Shown here: piece by piece, positions 50,423 through 59,537 of the stretch
Position numbering within the stretch: the stretch's first letter is position 1
Layout: each line of letters starts with the position of its first letter
NCBI GenBank assembly: GCA_041619555.1
Contig: JBFKDQ010000020.1
Location: 1-61,217 of the forward strand
DNA length: 61,217 nt
DNA from: Oceanococcus sp041619555
Lineage (GTDB): Bacteria > Pseudomonadota > Gammaproteobacteria > Nevskiales > Oceanococcaceae
Direction of reading: 5' to 3'
Made by a program: the position numbers and the translations under genes
The notes under the pieces: generated by a model
Database searches by the model: none
What the model was told of the DNA's origin: nothing
Seen by the model: only the letters and a program-made list of their open reading frames with translations

Positions 50423-51484
50423 ATGCCTTTGAAGAACGATCTCCTGATCAAGGCGCTGCTGCGCCAGCCGACCGAACGCACACCGGTGTGGATGATGCGC
50501 CAGGCAGGCCGCTATCTGCCCGAGTACAAGCAGACCCGCGCCAGCGTCAACGGCTTCATGGGCCTGTGCCAGAACCCGGAACTGGCCTGCGAGGTCACGA
50601 TGCAGCCCCTGCGCCGGTTCCCGCTGGATGCCGCCATCCTGTTCTCCGACATCCTCACCGTGCCGGACGCCATGGGGCTGGGTCTGTATTTCAGCGAGGG
50701 CGAAGGCCCGAAATTTTCCCGTCCGCTGCAAACCGCTGCCGATATTGCCTGCCTGCAGGTTCCCGACCCGAACCGCGATCTCGGCTATGTCATGGATGCG
50801 GTCCGTCACATCCGCCGGGCCCTGGACAACGAACTGCCGCTGATCGGCTTCGCCGGCAGCCCATGGACCCTGGCCACCTACATGGTCGAGGGCGGCTCCT
50901 CGAAAACCTTTTCCCGCATCAAAGCCCTGCGTTACACCGATCCGGCCAGCCTGAGCCGCCTGCTGGATGTGCTGGCCGATGCGGTCGCCGCCTATCTGAA
51001 TGCGCAGATCGAAGCCGGTGCCCAGGCCCTGATGATTTTCGATACCTGGGGCGGCGTGCTCGCCCACCGCGACTACCTCGATTTTTCCCTCGCCGCGGGT
51101 CAACGCATCCGCGAGGCCCTGCGGCGCCGCCAGGATGGCCAGACCATTCCGGTGGTCTGGTTCACCAAGAACGGTGGCCAGTGGCTGGAGCAGCAGGCCG
51201 ATGCCGGCTTCGATGCACTCGGGCTCGACTGGACGGTGAACCTGAGCGAGGCACGGGCACGGGTCGGCGCTCGGGTTGCCCTGCAGGGCAATCTGGATCC
51301 ATCCGCGCTGCTTGGCAGCCCGGCGGTGATCCGCGAACAGGTTGCCCGCATCCTTGGCGAGTTCGGGCATGGCAACGGGCATGTTTTCAATCTTGGCCAC
51401 GGCATCACCCCCGACGTTGACCCGGCCCATGCCGGCGCCATGATCGATGCCGTGCATGAACTGAGTCCGGCATTTCATCGCTGA
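50423..51484 (+). CDS. hemE: Uroporphyrinogen decarboxylase
   Basis: This 353-residue enzyme converts uroporphyrinogen III to coproporphyrinogen III. PVWMMRQAGRYLPEYKQTRA with the substrate-binding Arg, ILFSDILTVPDAMGLGL with the catalytic Asp, and GFAGSPWTLATYMVEGGSS are diagnostic. FNLGHGITPDVDPAHAG ends the protein. It is contiguous with pyrF and followed after six bases by the S46 peptidase, which seems to be part of the same transcript. Confidence 0.97.
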   Translation: MPLKNDLLIKALLRQPTERTPVWMMRQAGRYLPEYKQTRASVNGFMGLCQNPELACEVTMQPLRRFPLDAAILFSDILTVPDAMGLGLYFSEGEGPKFSRPLQTAADIACLQVPDPNRDLGYVMDAVRHIRRALDNELPLIGFAGSPWTLATYMVEGGSSKTFSRIKALRYTDPASLSRLLDVLADAVAAYLNAQIEAGAQALMIFDTWGGVLAHRDYLDFSLAAGQRIREALRRRQDGQTIPVVWFTKNGGQWLEQQADAGFDALGLDWTVNLSEARARVGARVALQGNLDPSALLGSPAVIREQVARILGEFGHGNGHVFNLGHGITPDVDPAHAGAMIDAVHELSPAFHR

Positions 51485-51490
51485 GCCGCA

Positions 51491-53554
51491 ATGCATACCT
51501 TTCGGCGAATTCTCTGCGCTCTTGTCCTGCTCAGCCCGCTGGCCCAGGCCGAAGAAGGCATGTGGCTGCTCGACCAATTGCCGCTCCAGGCCCTGAAGGA
51601 TGATTACCAGTTCGAGCCCCAGCCGGCCTGGCGCGAACGCCTGCAAAATGCCACCCTGCGTCTGGCCGGCGGCTGCTCGGCGTCATTCGTATCCCCCTCC
51701 GGGCTGCTGCTGACCAATCATCACTGCATCCGGCAATGCCTCGCGCAGCTGTCCAGCCGGGAGCAGAATCTGTTCGAAACCGGCTTTCAGGCCACCCGGG
51801 CCGAGGATGAACGCATCTGCCCGGAAGTCGAGATTCATCAACTGATTGAAAGCAGCGACATCAGTCCGGTGATCGCGCAGGTGGTCAAGGACCTGGCACC
51901 GGCACAGGCCGCAGCGGCCCGTGAGGCCGCCCTGGCCGAGTTGCAGACGTCCTGTGCCGCCGGCGCGCCAAAGCTGCGCTGTGAAGTGGTCTCGCTCTAT
52001 GGCGGCAGCCGCTACGCACTGTACCGCTACCGCCGCCACCAGGATGTCCGTCTGGCCTTCGCGCCGGAAGCCGCCATCGCCCATTTCGGCGGCGACCCCG
52101 ACAACTTCAGCTTCCCCCGTTACGCCCTGGACATGAGCTTGCTGCGGATCTATGAGGATGGCCGGCCGCTGTCAACACCTCAGTATTTTCCGATCAAGGC
52201 CGCCGGCGCACGGCGCGACGAACTGGTTTTTGTCACCGGCCATCCGGGCGCAACCCAGCGTGATCTCACCGTCACCCAGCTGACCGCACTGCGCGACCTG
52301 ATCCTGCCACAGAGAATCAGCTACCTGGCCGAGTTGCGCGGGGTACTGCGTCAATTCGCCCAGCAGGGCCCGGAGCAGCAGCGCATCAGTCGCCGGGAAT
52401 ATCTGGCCATCGAAAACGCGCTCAAGTCCTTCCGCGGCCGTCACACCGCGCTGAGCGAACCAGGCTTCATGGAAGCACGGGTGGAGGCGGAAAAGGTGCT
52501 GCGGAAGAAAGCCGCGAAACACAAGCTGCTCGGCCCAGACAGTGCCAAGGCCTGGGATGAAATCAACCAGGCCCAGCAGATCTGGCGCGACATTTATGCC
52601 GAATATTCCATGCTGGAGCTGATGCGCGGCTACCAGTCCGATCTGCTGGCCATCGCCCGGCACCTGGTCCGTGCAGCACAAGAGCGCCCCAAACCCGACG
52701 CCGAGCGGCTGCAGGAATACGCCGATACCGCGCTGCCACAGCTGACCCAGCACCTGTTTTCCGCCGCCCCCATCCCTCTGCAACTGGAAGAGCTGACCCT
52801 GGGCTGGAGTCTGGAAAAACTGCGTGAACAACTGCGCCCGGACCACCCGGCGGTGCAGATCAGTCTGGGCGCGCAGAACCCGATGCAGGTGGCCCGAGAC
52901 CTGGTCCGGGGCACGCGCCTGCACGAACTCGATCAACGCAAGGCGCTATGGGACGGCGGCATCGATGCCATCAATGCCAGCAGCGACCCGATGATCCGTT
53001 TCGCCCGTCTGATCGACGGGGCGGCCCGGGCGATTCGCCAGCGCCATGAGCAGGAAGTCGAGGCCGTCATCGCCAGGAACAGCCGGCTGATCAGCCAGGC
53101 CCGCTACCAGGTGGAAGGCGACTCACGCTATCCGGAAGCCAGCTTCACCCTGCGTCTCAGCTACGGCCAGGTCCGGGGCTGGCAGGACAAAGGACGGCAG
53201 ATCGACCCATTCACCAGCATCGCCGGCATCCTGGCCCGGGCGACCGGCCAGCCGCCCTTCGCGCTGCCGGCCAGCTGGTCGGCTCTGGGCGACGGCGAGG
53301 AATTGCAGTACGCGATGAATTTCGTCAGCAGCAACGACATCATCGGCGGCAATTCAGGCAGCCCCGTGCTCAACCGCGAAGGCGAACTCGTCGGTCTGGT
53401 GTTCGACGGCAACATGCACTCCCTCGGCGGCGCCTATGCCTATGATGGCCGCTACAATCGCGCGATTGCCGTCCACCCGCAGGCCATCAGACTGGCATTG
53501 CAATCCATTTACCACGCTAACCGCCTGGCCGAAGAGCTGTTCCCCCGGCCATGA
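51491..53554 (+). CDS. S46 family dipeptidyl-peptidase (DPP7/DPP11 type)
   Basis: This 687-residue exported serine peptidase removes dipeptides from oligopeptides in the periplasm. It has a signal peptide (LCALVLLSPLAQA) and the trypsin-like triad spread over the chain. His77/78 lies in TNHHC, Asp202/204 in GDPDNFSFPRY and Ser622 in GGNSGSP, with a helical domain between. The S1-pocket residue in LVFDGN is Gly640, the glycine of the DPP7-like (hydrophobic P1) form rather than arginine of DPP11. That preference is inferred. It follows hemE by six bases, and its stop overlaps tag. S46 peptidases are typical of peptide-feeding Lysobacterales and Bacteroidetes. Confidence 0.92.
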   Translation: MHTFRRILCALVLLSPLAQAEEGMWLLDQLPLQALKDDYQFEPQPAWRERLQNATLRLAGGCSASFVSPSGLLLTNHHCIRQCLAQLSSREQNLFETGFQATRAEDERICPEVEIHQLIESSDISPVIAQVVKDLAPAQAAAAREAALAELQTSCAAGAPKLRCEVVSLYGGSRYALYRYRRHQDVRLAFAPEAAIAHFGGDPDNFSFPRYALDMSLLRIYEDGRPLSTPQYFPIKAAGARRDELVFVTGHPGATQRDLTVTQLTALRDLILPQRISYLAELRGVLRQFAQQGPEQQRISRREYLAIENALKSFRGRHTALSEPGFMEARVEAEKVLRKKAAKHKLLGPDSAKAWDEINQAQQIWRDIYAEYSMLELMRGYQSDLLAIARHLVRAAQERPKPDAERLQEYADTALPQLTQHLFSAAPIPLQLEELTLGWSLEKLREQLRPDHPAVQISLGAQNPMQVARDLVRGTRLHELDQRKALWDGGIDAINASSDPMIRFARLIDGAARAIRQRHEQEVEAVIARNSRLISQARYQVEGDSRYPEASFTLRLSYGQVRGWQDKGRQIDPFTSIAGILARATGQPPFALPASWSALGDGEELQYAMNFVSSNDIIGGNSGSPVLNREGELVGLVFDGNMHSLGGAYAYDGRYNRAIAVHPQAIRLALQSIYHANRLAEELFPRP

Positions 53555-54162
53555 GCCTGCATCCAAAGGCGCAGATCTGTACCTGGGCACGCAACACGGA
53601 AATCGAGCACACCTACCATGATGAGGAATGGGGTATTCCGCAGGCCGATGATCGCAAGCTGTTCGAATTCGTGATTCTTGAAGGTGCCCAGGCTGGCCTG
53701 TCCTGGCTCAGTATCCTGCGCCGCCGCAGCGGCTATCGCCGCGTGTTTCATGACTTCGACCCCAAGCGGGTGGCTCTGATGGATGTCGATGAGCAGGCTG
53801 CGGCACTTCAGGATACGGGCATCATCCGCAATCGAGCCAAGCTACGGTCAGCTGTGAGCAATGCCCAGGCATTCCTACGGGTTCAGCAGGAGTTCGGCAG
53901 TTTCTCCCGCTATATCTGGGGATTCGTCGATGGCCGGCCGATCCAGAACCAACGCCAGAGCATGGCGGAATTGCCGGCCAATACGCCTTTATCGGACCGC
54001 ATCTCCAGGGACCTGAAACAGCGGGGCTTCAGCTTCATGGGGAGCACCATCGTCTACGCCCACATGCAGGCCAGCGGCATGGTCAATGATCATCTGCTCA
54101 GCTGTCCCTGCCACGCACGCTGCGCGGAACTGGCCGAAAACTTTTCTGCAGACGCGGTTTGA
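53551..54162 (+). CDS. tag: DNA-3-methyladenine glycosylase I
   Basis: This 203-residue base-excision repair enzyme removes 3-methyladenine from DNA. The HhH-fold landmarks C-T-W-A-R, DEEWGIPQADDRKLFEFVILEGAQAGLSW and FGSFSRYIWGFV are present. The zinc ligands lie in YAHMQASGMVNDHLLSCPCH (His and Cys residues) and an N-terminal Cys. The ATG overlaps the S46 peptidase stop by four bases. A convergent GFA gene lies directly downstream. Confidence 0.95.
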   Translation: MSLHPKAQICTWARNTEIEHTYHDEEWGIPQADDRKLFEFVILEGAQAGLSWLSILRRRSGYRRVFHDFDPKRVALMDVDEQAAALQDTGIIRNRAKLRSAVSNAQAFLRVQQEFGSFSRYIWGFVDGRPIQNQRQSMAELPANTPLSDRISRDLKQRGFSFMGSTIVYAHMQASGMVNDHLLSCPCHARCAELAENFSADAV

Positions 54163-54169
54163 GCCCGCT

Positions 54170-54643
54170 TCAGCCGCCCCGCTCCGCTTCATACTGCTGC
54201 TTGATCATGCCCTGGGTGTAGGCATAACTCTGCCCGGTCTCCTCTTGCTTGCATTCCACCATGGCGTGCACATAAGGCAGGCGGGATTCGATCCCGTATT
54301 CGATGGTCGGCGGCAAGACCTCGGGATGATCGAAACTGCCGGTGGACAGGCAGATCCATTCGCTTTCATTGTAGGCAAAGCTGATGGGCGTGCCACAGTG
54401 GGAACAGAAGCCCCTGCGAGCGACGGTTGACGAGGCGAACAGGGCCGGTTCCTCGTCCAGCCAGCGCAAGGCGCTGCGTTTGACCGGAGCCAGAGCGGCA
54501 AAGACATTGCCCACCGCTCGCTGGCACATGCGACAGTGGCAGAAATGCACGCCCTGAGGCTGCATCTCCACGCGGTAGCGTACCGCGCCACACTGGCAGC
54601 CTCCGGTATGGACCTGGCGCTTGCTGATCTCGCGTTCTTTCAT
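54170..54643 (-). CDS. GFA family (CENP-V/GFA domain) protein
   Basis: This 157-residue zinc-binding protein resembles glutathione-dependent formaldehyde-activating enzymes. The zinc-binding cysteines are in GGCQCGAVRY, HFCHCRMCQRA and GFCSHCGTPISF, the standard spacing. The open frame reaches 54856, but ATG 54643 with GGAGCAGGG upstream fits the domain start. It is convergent with tag. Family members are often wrongly called formaldehyde-activating, and the true substrate is usually unknown. Confidence 0.88.
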   Translation of the reverse strand: MKEREISKRQVHTGGCQCGAVRYRVEMQPQGVHFCHCRMCQRAVGNVFAALAPVKRSALRWLDEEPALFASSTVARRGFCSHCGTPISFAYNESEWICLSTGSFDHPEVLPPTIEYGIESRLPYVHAMVECKQEETGQSYAYTQGMIKQQYEAERGG

Positions 54644-54824
54644 CACCCTGCTCCGTGACTGCGGACCCCCAGTGTACGTCATCGGGCCAGGCCTTCCAGG
54701 GCCCCGGTGCAGGCGGGCTGAATCGCCCCGTGACGGCCTGAACATTGCATCGCGCGCCAGCCAGCCCGCGATCTGCTTGCTCCGTGGTGCCGAACCCAAC
54801 GCAGTCAGACCAATCGACGCGCAC

Positions 54825-54853
54825 AAAAAAGCCCGACGATGTCGGGCTTTTTT
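54825..54853. terminator. Bidirectional terminator between GFA gene and mdh
   Basis: AAAAAAGCCCGAC-GAT-GTCGGGCTTTTTT is a seven-base GC stem flanked by A and T runs on both sides, ideal for either direction. It lies 14 bases past the mdh stop codon and so closes mdh on the minus strand. Confidence 0.92.
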
Positions 54854-54867
54854 CATCGCGGACAGGC

Positions 54868-55845
54868 TCAGCCAAACAGGTGTTCCACGGCCGCCCGTTC
54901 TTCTCGCAGTTCCTGTTCCGTCGCATCCATCAGCTTGCGGCTGAATGCGTTGACCTCCAGGCCCTGCACAATTTCGAAATCACCGTCCTTGCACACGCAG
55001 GGGTAGGAATACACCAGACCCTCGGCAACGCCATAGCTGCCATCGGAAGCCACGCCCATGCTGACCCAGCCACCGTTGCTGCCCAGCGCCCAGGAGCGCA
55101 TGTGGTCAATCGCGGCGGAAGCGGCCGATGCCGCAGAAGACGCGCCGCGCGCCTTGATGATGGCGGCACCACGCTGCTGCACGACCGGGATGAAAGTGCC
55201 TTCGTACCAGGCCTGATCGACCAGACTCAGGGCCGCAGTGCCTTCGACCGTGGCATGGTGCAGATCCGGATACTGGGTCGCGCTGTGATTGCCCCAGATG
55301 ATCATCTTTTCGATGCCATTGAAATGCTTGCCGGTCTTTTCCGCCAGTTGCGCCAGCGCGCGATTGTGGTCCAGACGGGTCATCGCGGTGAACTGGCGCG
55401 GATCCAGATCCGGGGCGTTTTCGCGCGCGATCAGGGCATTGGTATTGGCCGGATTGCCGACCACCAGGACTTTGACCTGACGGCTGGCATGGGCGTTCAG
55501 GGCCTTGCCCTGCACCGAGAAAATCGCCGCATTGGCTTCCAGCAGATCCTTGCGCTCCATGCCGGGGCCCCGCGGCCGCGCGCCAACCAGCAAGGCGTAG
55601 TCGGCATCCTTGAACGCGACATCGGGATCATCGGTGGCGACGATGGAGTGCACCAGCGGGAACGCGCAATCATTCAGCTCCATCACCACACCTTCCAGGG
55701 CACCCATGGCCGGTGGAATTTCCAGCAACTGCAAGATCACCGGCTGATCCGGCCCGAGCATATCGCCGGCGGCAATGCGAAAAGCCAGGGAATAGGCGAT
55801 CTGGCCAGCGCCCCCGGTGATGGCCACGCGTACTGGTGCTTTCAT
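54868..55845 (-). CDS. mdh: Malate dehydrogenase
   Basis: This 325-residue NAD-dependent enzyme oxidises malate to oxaloacetate. The N-terminal VRVAITGGAGQIAYSLAFRI is the nucleotide loop. LVGARPRGPGMERKDLLEAN holds the mobile-loop arginines, VVGNPANTNALIA the next substrate site, and RLDHNRAL / IWGNHSATQYPD the catalytic Asp/His. GGAG precedes ATG 55845. It belongs to the 325-residue dimeric type also found in Xanthomonas and beta-proteobacteria, not the 312-residue E. coli type. Confidence 0.96.
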   Translation of the reverse strand: MKAPVRVAITGGAGQIAYSLAFRIAAGDMLGPDQPVILQLLEIPPAMGALEGVVMELNDCAFPLVHSIVATDDPDVAFKDADYALLVGARPRGPGMERKDLLEANAAIFSVQGKALNAHASRQVKVLVVGNPANTNALIARENAPDLDPRQFTAMTRLDHNRALAQLAEKTGKHFNGIEKMIIWGNHSATQYPDLHHATVEGTAALSLVDQAWYEGTFIPVVQQRGAAIIKARGASSAASAASAAIDHMRSWALGSNGGWVSMGVASDGSYGVAEGLVYSYPCVCKDGDFEIVQGLEVNAFSRKLMDATEQELREERAAVEHLFG

Positions 55846-55936
55846 ACTCAACTCCTGCGTCATGCCCACTGCGGGCAGATTAAAGACGCGGGAGCATAGC
55901 GAAATGCGGGATCGGGAGCAAAGCCAGGCGGCCGAG

Positions 55937-57469
55937 CTATTCCGGCGGCAGACTGAAAAAGAAGCGCGCGCCCTCGTTTTCGGCCGATTCCACCCAGATC
56001 CTGCCGCCATGCCGCTCCAGCATCTTCCTGACCGTGGCCAGTCCCATGCCGGTGCCTTCGGTTTCGACCGAGAGACGGCGAAAAACCTCGAACACCTGGG
56101 CGTGATGCGCCGCATCGATGCCGATGCCATTGTCCGCGACACAGAACTGCCACAGGCCCTTGGACCACTGGCTGCTGATCTCGATTCGCGGCGCGCGCTC
56201 CGGTGAGCGGAATTTCAGCGCATTGTCGATCAGATGCCAGAAAATCTGCCGGATCTGCTCAGGTTCGGCGAGGATGCTCGGCAGTTCGCCGATTTCGATG
56301 CGTGCGCCGGCCGCCTCGATGCGGGCGGAAAATTCCTTGACGATGCCCTCGACCACGCGCGATACGACCACGGTCTGCCGCTGCAGGTCGCCACCGCGCA
56401 TTTGTTCGGTATAGACGAGCAGTTCATCCAGCAGGGCCTGCAGCCGCTTGACCCCGCCAACCGCCTGCTGCGCCAGTTCCATGCCACCCTCATCCAGCAC
56501 CGTCTTGTAACGTCGGGCCAGCAACTGGATCGAGCCGCCGATGCCACGCAGCGGCTCGCGCAGGTCATGGCTGGCAATGAAAGCAAAGCGCTTGAGTTCC
56601 TCGTTTGAACGCTGCAGCTCGAGATTGCTGGCGCGCAGGGACTGTTCGGCCTGCCGCCGGGCGGTGATGTCCTGCAGCTGCACGATGAAATGCTCCAGCT
56701 GGCGCTGCTCGCTCCAGATCGGCGCCATGTTCAGCAGCAGCCATTGCGCCCCGCCCGAGTTCGAACGCAACTCCAGTTCCCGTTCGCAGGCAGCCTGCGT
56801 CCGGTTCTGCAACAGCGTGGCATCCTCGCTCAAGGCCGCCGCCTGTTCCACCCCCATGCGGGCAAACAGATTGCTGCCGATCAGCTCGGACACCCAGACA
56901 CTCAGCATCTCCGCCAGCGCCCGGTTTGCCTCGGCCACCGTGCCATCCGCCGCCAGCAGGGCCTTGCCGATCGGCGAATAATCGAAGGCGCCATGGTAGC
57001 GCTGCTCGCTCGCCTTGAGCGCACGGCTGGCGGCCACCGCCACGCTGACATCATGCCCGCTGATGACGATGACCTCATGCGCTTCATCCTCGGCAATGCG
57101 AATGCCGGTCAACTGCACCCGCCGCCACTCGGGCTCGGCACCGAAACGGACTTCACAATGCTCGCGCTCACGCGCGTGCTGCAGGCGCCGCAGCCAGGCG
57201 CTCAGACGCGGCTTGTCTTCCGGGTGACACAGCCGGGCCAGAGGACGGTCCACCAGCTGCGCCGCCCGCACCCGACTGATCTGTTCCGCCGCCGGGCTGA
57301 GATAACGGATTCGGCCGGACAGGTCGATCACGCCGAGCATGTCCTGCGCGTACTCCACCAGCGCGCGATACAGGGGCAGATAGGTCGGGTGCGGCAACAG
57401 AAAATCTTCCAGACAGGCGGCTTGCCAAGGATACGCAGATTTCCCACACTTGGCGCTTGAACCGCTCAT
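55937..57469 (-). CDS. PAS-domain sensor histidine kinase (soluble)
   Basis: This 510-residue kinase has no membrane helix. The first PAS domain is at about 33-150 (YAQDMLGVIDLSGRIRYLSPAAEQI) and the second at 155-280 (FDYSPIGKALLAADGTVAEANRALAEM, ending in a PAC motif FIVQLQDITARRQAEQSL). HisKA carries the phospho-acceptor in FIASHDLREPLRGIGGSIQLL. The HATPase has DNALKF, DNGIGID and GTGMGLATV. This architecture resembles phytochrome-like/cyanobacterial SHDLREPL kinases. No response regulator is adjacent. Its start overlaps that of divergent rarD by 13 bases. Confidence 0.9.
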   Translation of the reverse strand: MSGSSAKCGKSAYPWQAACLEDFLLPHPTYLPLYRALVEYAQDMLGVIDLSGRIRYLSPAAEQISRVRAAQLVDRPLARLCHPEDKPRLSAWLRRLQHAREREHCEVRFGAEPEWRRVQLTGIRIAEDEAHEVIVISGHDVSVAVAASRALKASEQRYHGAFDYSPIGKALLAADGTVAEANRALAEMLSVWVSELIGSNLFARMGVEQAAALSEDATLLQNRTQAACERELELRSNSGGAQWLLLNMAPIWSEQRQLEHFIVQLQDITARRQAEQSLRASNLELQRSNEELKRFAFIASHDLREPLRGIGGSIQLLARRYKTVLDEGGMELAQQAVGGVKRLQALLDELLVYTEQMRGGDLQRQTVVVSRVVEGIVKEFSARIEAAGARIEIGELPSILAEPEQIRQIFWHLIDNALKFRSPERAPRIEISSQWSKGLWQFCVADNGIGIDAAHHAQVFEVFRRLSVETEGTGMGLATVRKMLERHGGRIWVESAENEGARFFFSLPPE

Positions 57470-58344
57470 CAGACACCACCCAGGGCCTGGCCGCCGCGCT
57501 GCTGGCTTTCCTGCTATGGGGGCTTTTTCCGCTCTACTGGAAATTGCTGGACTTCGTGCCGGCCCTGGAAACGATGCTGCATCGCGTCGCCTGGTGTTTC
57601 GTCTTCGTCGGCACGCTCGTGAGCCTGCAACGCGGCATGAGCTGGTGGTCGTCCCTGACGCCAGGGCTGCTGCTACGGCTTGGCGCCTCCGGCATGATCA
57701 TCAGCATCAACTGGTTTCTGTACATCTGGGCCATCAACAACCATCACATCGTCGAAACCTCCCTGGGCTACTACATCAATCCGCTGGTCAATGTCGCCCT
57801 GGGCACCGTGCTGCTGAAGGAGAAATTGAACCGCACGCAGTGGAGCGCCGTCGCCCTGGCCAGTGCCGGGGTGATCTATCTGACGATCATGCACGGCCGC
57901 CTGCCGTGGATCGCACTGATCCTCGCCTGCAGCTTTGCCCTGTACGGTTTCATGCGCAAACACACGGACATCGATGCGATCCGCGGGCTGGCCGTCGAGG
58001 GCGCCGTGCTCTTCCCCTTCACGCTGCTGGGACTCGGTTACTTGCACCTGCGCGGCGAGGGCCTGTTTCTGAGCGCGTCACCGGGCACCCAGGGCCTGAT
58101 GGTGCTTGGCGGCCTGATTACCGCGATTCCGCTGTTGCTGTTCGCTTTCGGCGCGCGTCGCATCCCCTATTCCACCGTCGGCATGCTGCAATACCTCGCA
58201 CCGAGCATTCAATTGCTGCTTGGTGTGCTGGTATTTGATGAAGCCTTCAATCGTGATTCACTGATTGGCTTCACCTGCATCTGGCTCGCCCTGAGCCTGT
58301 ATACCAGTGACGGCATCCGCCGCATGGCCCGCAGTACCGGCTGA
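57457..58344 (+). CDS. rarD: EamA-type transporter RarD
   Basis: This 295-residue inner-membrane protein has ten predicted helices and two EamA repeats, typical of the RarD (chloramphenicol-sensitive) family. GLAAALLAFLLWGLFPLYWKLLDFVPALETMLHRVAWCFVFV matches the start of RarD closely (TRQGVLLALAAYFIWGIAPAYFK type). The start is TTG 57457, the only one that keeps the family N-terminus. It overlaps the divergent kinase start. The C-terminal end overlaps the convergent DUF167 gene by 87 bases. The export substrate is unknown. Confidence 0.9.
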   Translation: MNRSSDTTQGLAAALLAFLLWGLFPLYWKLLDFVPALETMLHRVAWCFVFVGTLVSLQRGMSWWSSLTPGLLLRLGASGMIISINWFLYIWAINNHHIVETSLGYYINPLVNVALGTVLLKEKLNRTQWSAVALASAGVIYLTIMHGRLPWIALILACSFALYGFMRKHTDIDAIRGLAVEGAVLFPFTLLGLGYLHLRGEGLFLSASPGTQGLMVLGGLITAIPLLLFAFGARRIPYSTVGMLQYLAPSIQLLLGVLVFDEAFNRDSLIGFTCIWLALSLYTSDGIRRMARSTG

Positions 58345-58620
58345 AGGCAGACGCGCGAGCACCGCAAGCGGCGCCCGGATCAGCAACAGCTTCTCCCTGC
58401 GGGCGGCGCCACGGCGGATCTCGATCCGGCTCTTTGCCACGCGCATCGCCCCGGCCAGCAAGGCAATGACCGCAGCATTGGCCGCGCCGCGATCGGCCGC
58501 CGCGGTTACGCTGAGTTTGAGTACGTCCCCCTGCCAGCCCACAATCGCATTGCGCGAGGCCCTGGGGGCGACCTTGATCTGCAGTCGAAATGCCTCGGCT
58601 TCCCGATCGCCGGCAGACAT
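58258..58620 (-). CDS. DUF167 (YggU) family protein
   Basis: This 120-residue small alpha/beta protein has FRLQIKVAPRASRNAIVGWQGDVLKLSVTAAADRGAANAAVIALLAGAMRVAKSRIEIRRGAARREKLL, the complete DUF167 domain. GGAGG lies nine bases before ATG 58620. The function is unknown. It usually follows yggT, but that gene is not seen here. The last 29 codons overlap rarD on the other strand and lie beyond the domain, so the C-terminus may be a non-conserved extension. Confidence 0.85.
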   Translation of the reverse strand: MSAGDREAEAFRLQIKVAPRASRNAIVGWQGDVLKLSVTAAADRGAANAAVIALLAGAMRVAKSRIEIRRGAARREKLLLIRAPLAVLARLPSAGTAGHAADAVTGIQAQGEPDAGEANQ

Positions 58621-58744
58621 CAGCCCCGACCTCCTGCCGCCCGGCCGAACAATGCCCACTCGCGGTCCTGGCAAAACTTGCATGCGGAGCGGCCACAGGC
58701 TTTCATAGGCGAACTTTTCCTTCCGCAAGCTTTCTCCAAGACCC

Positions 58745-59095
58745 ATGCAAAACTTCATCTGGCACAACCCACGCTGCAGCAAGAGCCGGCAGACTCTGAA
58801 GCTGCTGGAAGCGGCCGGTGTCGAATTCGACATCATTCACTATCTCGACCAGCCCCCGGACCGAGCCGCCATCCGTGCGGCCTGCTCAGGTCTTGACTGC
58901 AGTCCGCTGGACATCCTGCGCAGCAAGGAAGCCCTGTTCAAGGACCTGGGCCTGTCCGTGCAGGATCCGCGCAGCGATGAGGCCTGGATCGAAATCCTGG
59001 CGACCCACCCGCGCCTGCTGGAGCGTCCGATCGTGTGCATCAATGATCGCTACGCCCTGGGTCGTCCGCCGGAAAACGTCCAGGCCCTTCTGTAG
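58745..59095 (+). CDS. ArsC/Spx-like arsenate reductase family protein
   Basis: This 116-residue thioredoxin-fold protein has the single catalytic Cys in HNPRCSKSRQTL and the R-P-I-V segment conserved in glutaredoxin-dependent arsenate reductases. Length and motifs match the ArsC family, including YfgD-like members, rather than Spx. There is no ars operon around it, so arsenate reduction is not certain. The 3' end overlaps the convergent membrane-protein gene by 56 bases. Confidence 0.88.
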   Translation: MQNFIWHNPRCSKSRQTLKLLEAAGVEFDIIHYLDQPPDRAAIRAACSGLDCSPLDILRSKEALFKDLGLSVQDPRSDEAWIEILATHPRLLERPIVCINDRYALGRPPENVQALL

Positions 59096-59537
59096 TCGAC
59101 TCGGGGCGCCCCGGCGTGTCGTTCCGGACCGAGCCGGCCTGCGTCACGCGGCGACTGCCCTGCCCCGCCAGGCGGTTGAGCGCGGCAATCGCACCATAGA
59201 TATTGTCCGCGGTGAAATCATGGATGTTGCGAACCATCCGCGTGGTTTCCCGGGTCGCCGGGATCGCTTCGAGCAGATCGAAAGGGATTGCCGCAATGCC
59301 ATGATGCAGCGCGCGGGCCGCGCGCGTCCCACCATCAATGCTGGACTCGGTGAGCGCCTGCCATTGCGCCAGACGCTCATTCGAGGCCTGCCACCAGCGC
59401 AGATCGGCCAGCAGGCAGGCGCTGCGCTCAAGCTGATCGGTCGCATGCCGCACTGTTCCCGCCTGACGATGCTCGAACCAGAGCAGGCCACCGGACAGCA
59501 GCAATGGAATGAGCAGGAGGAGGGTCTCAGGCCACAC
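59040..59537 (-). CDS. Small membrane-anchored protein of unknown function
   Basis: This 165-residue protein has a GTG start and one N-terminal hydrophobic segment (ETLLLLIPLLLSGGLLWF). A soluble helical part (about 25-120) is followed by a low-complexity, disordered tail. The start overlaps the end of the upstream gene by 11 bases, so both are translated together. I recognise no family. The last 19 codons overlap the ArsC-family gene. The protein is likely real because of the coupled start, the membrane helix and the coding-like body. Confidence 0.6.
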   Translation of the reverse strand: MWPETLLLLIPLLLSGGLLWFEHRQAGTVRHATDQLERSACLLADLRWWQASNERLAQWQALTESSIDGGTRAARALHHGIAAIPFDLLEAIPATRETTRMVRNIHDFTADNIYGAIAALNRLAGQGSRRVTQAGSVRNDTPGRPESTTEGPGRFPADDPGRSDH

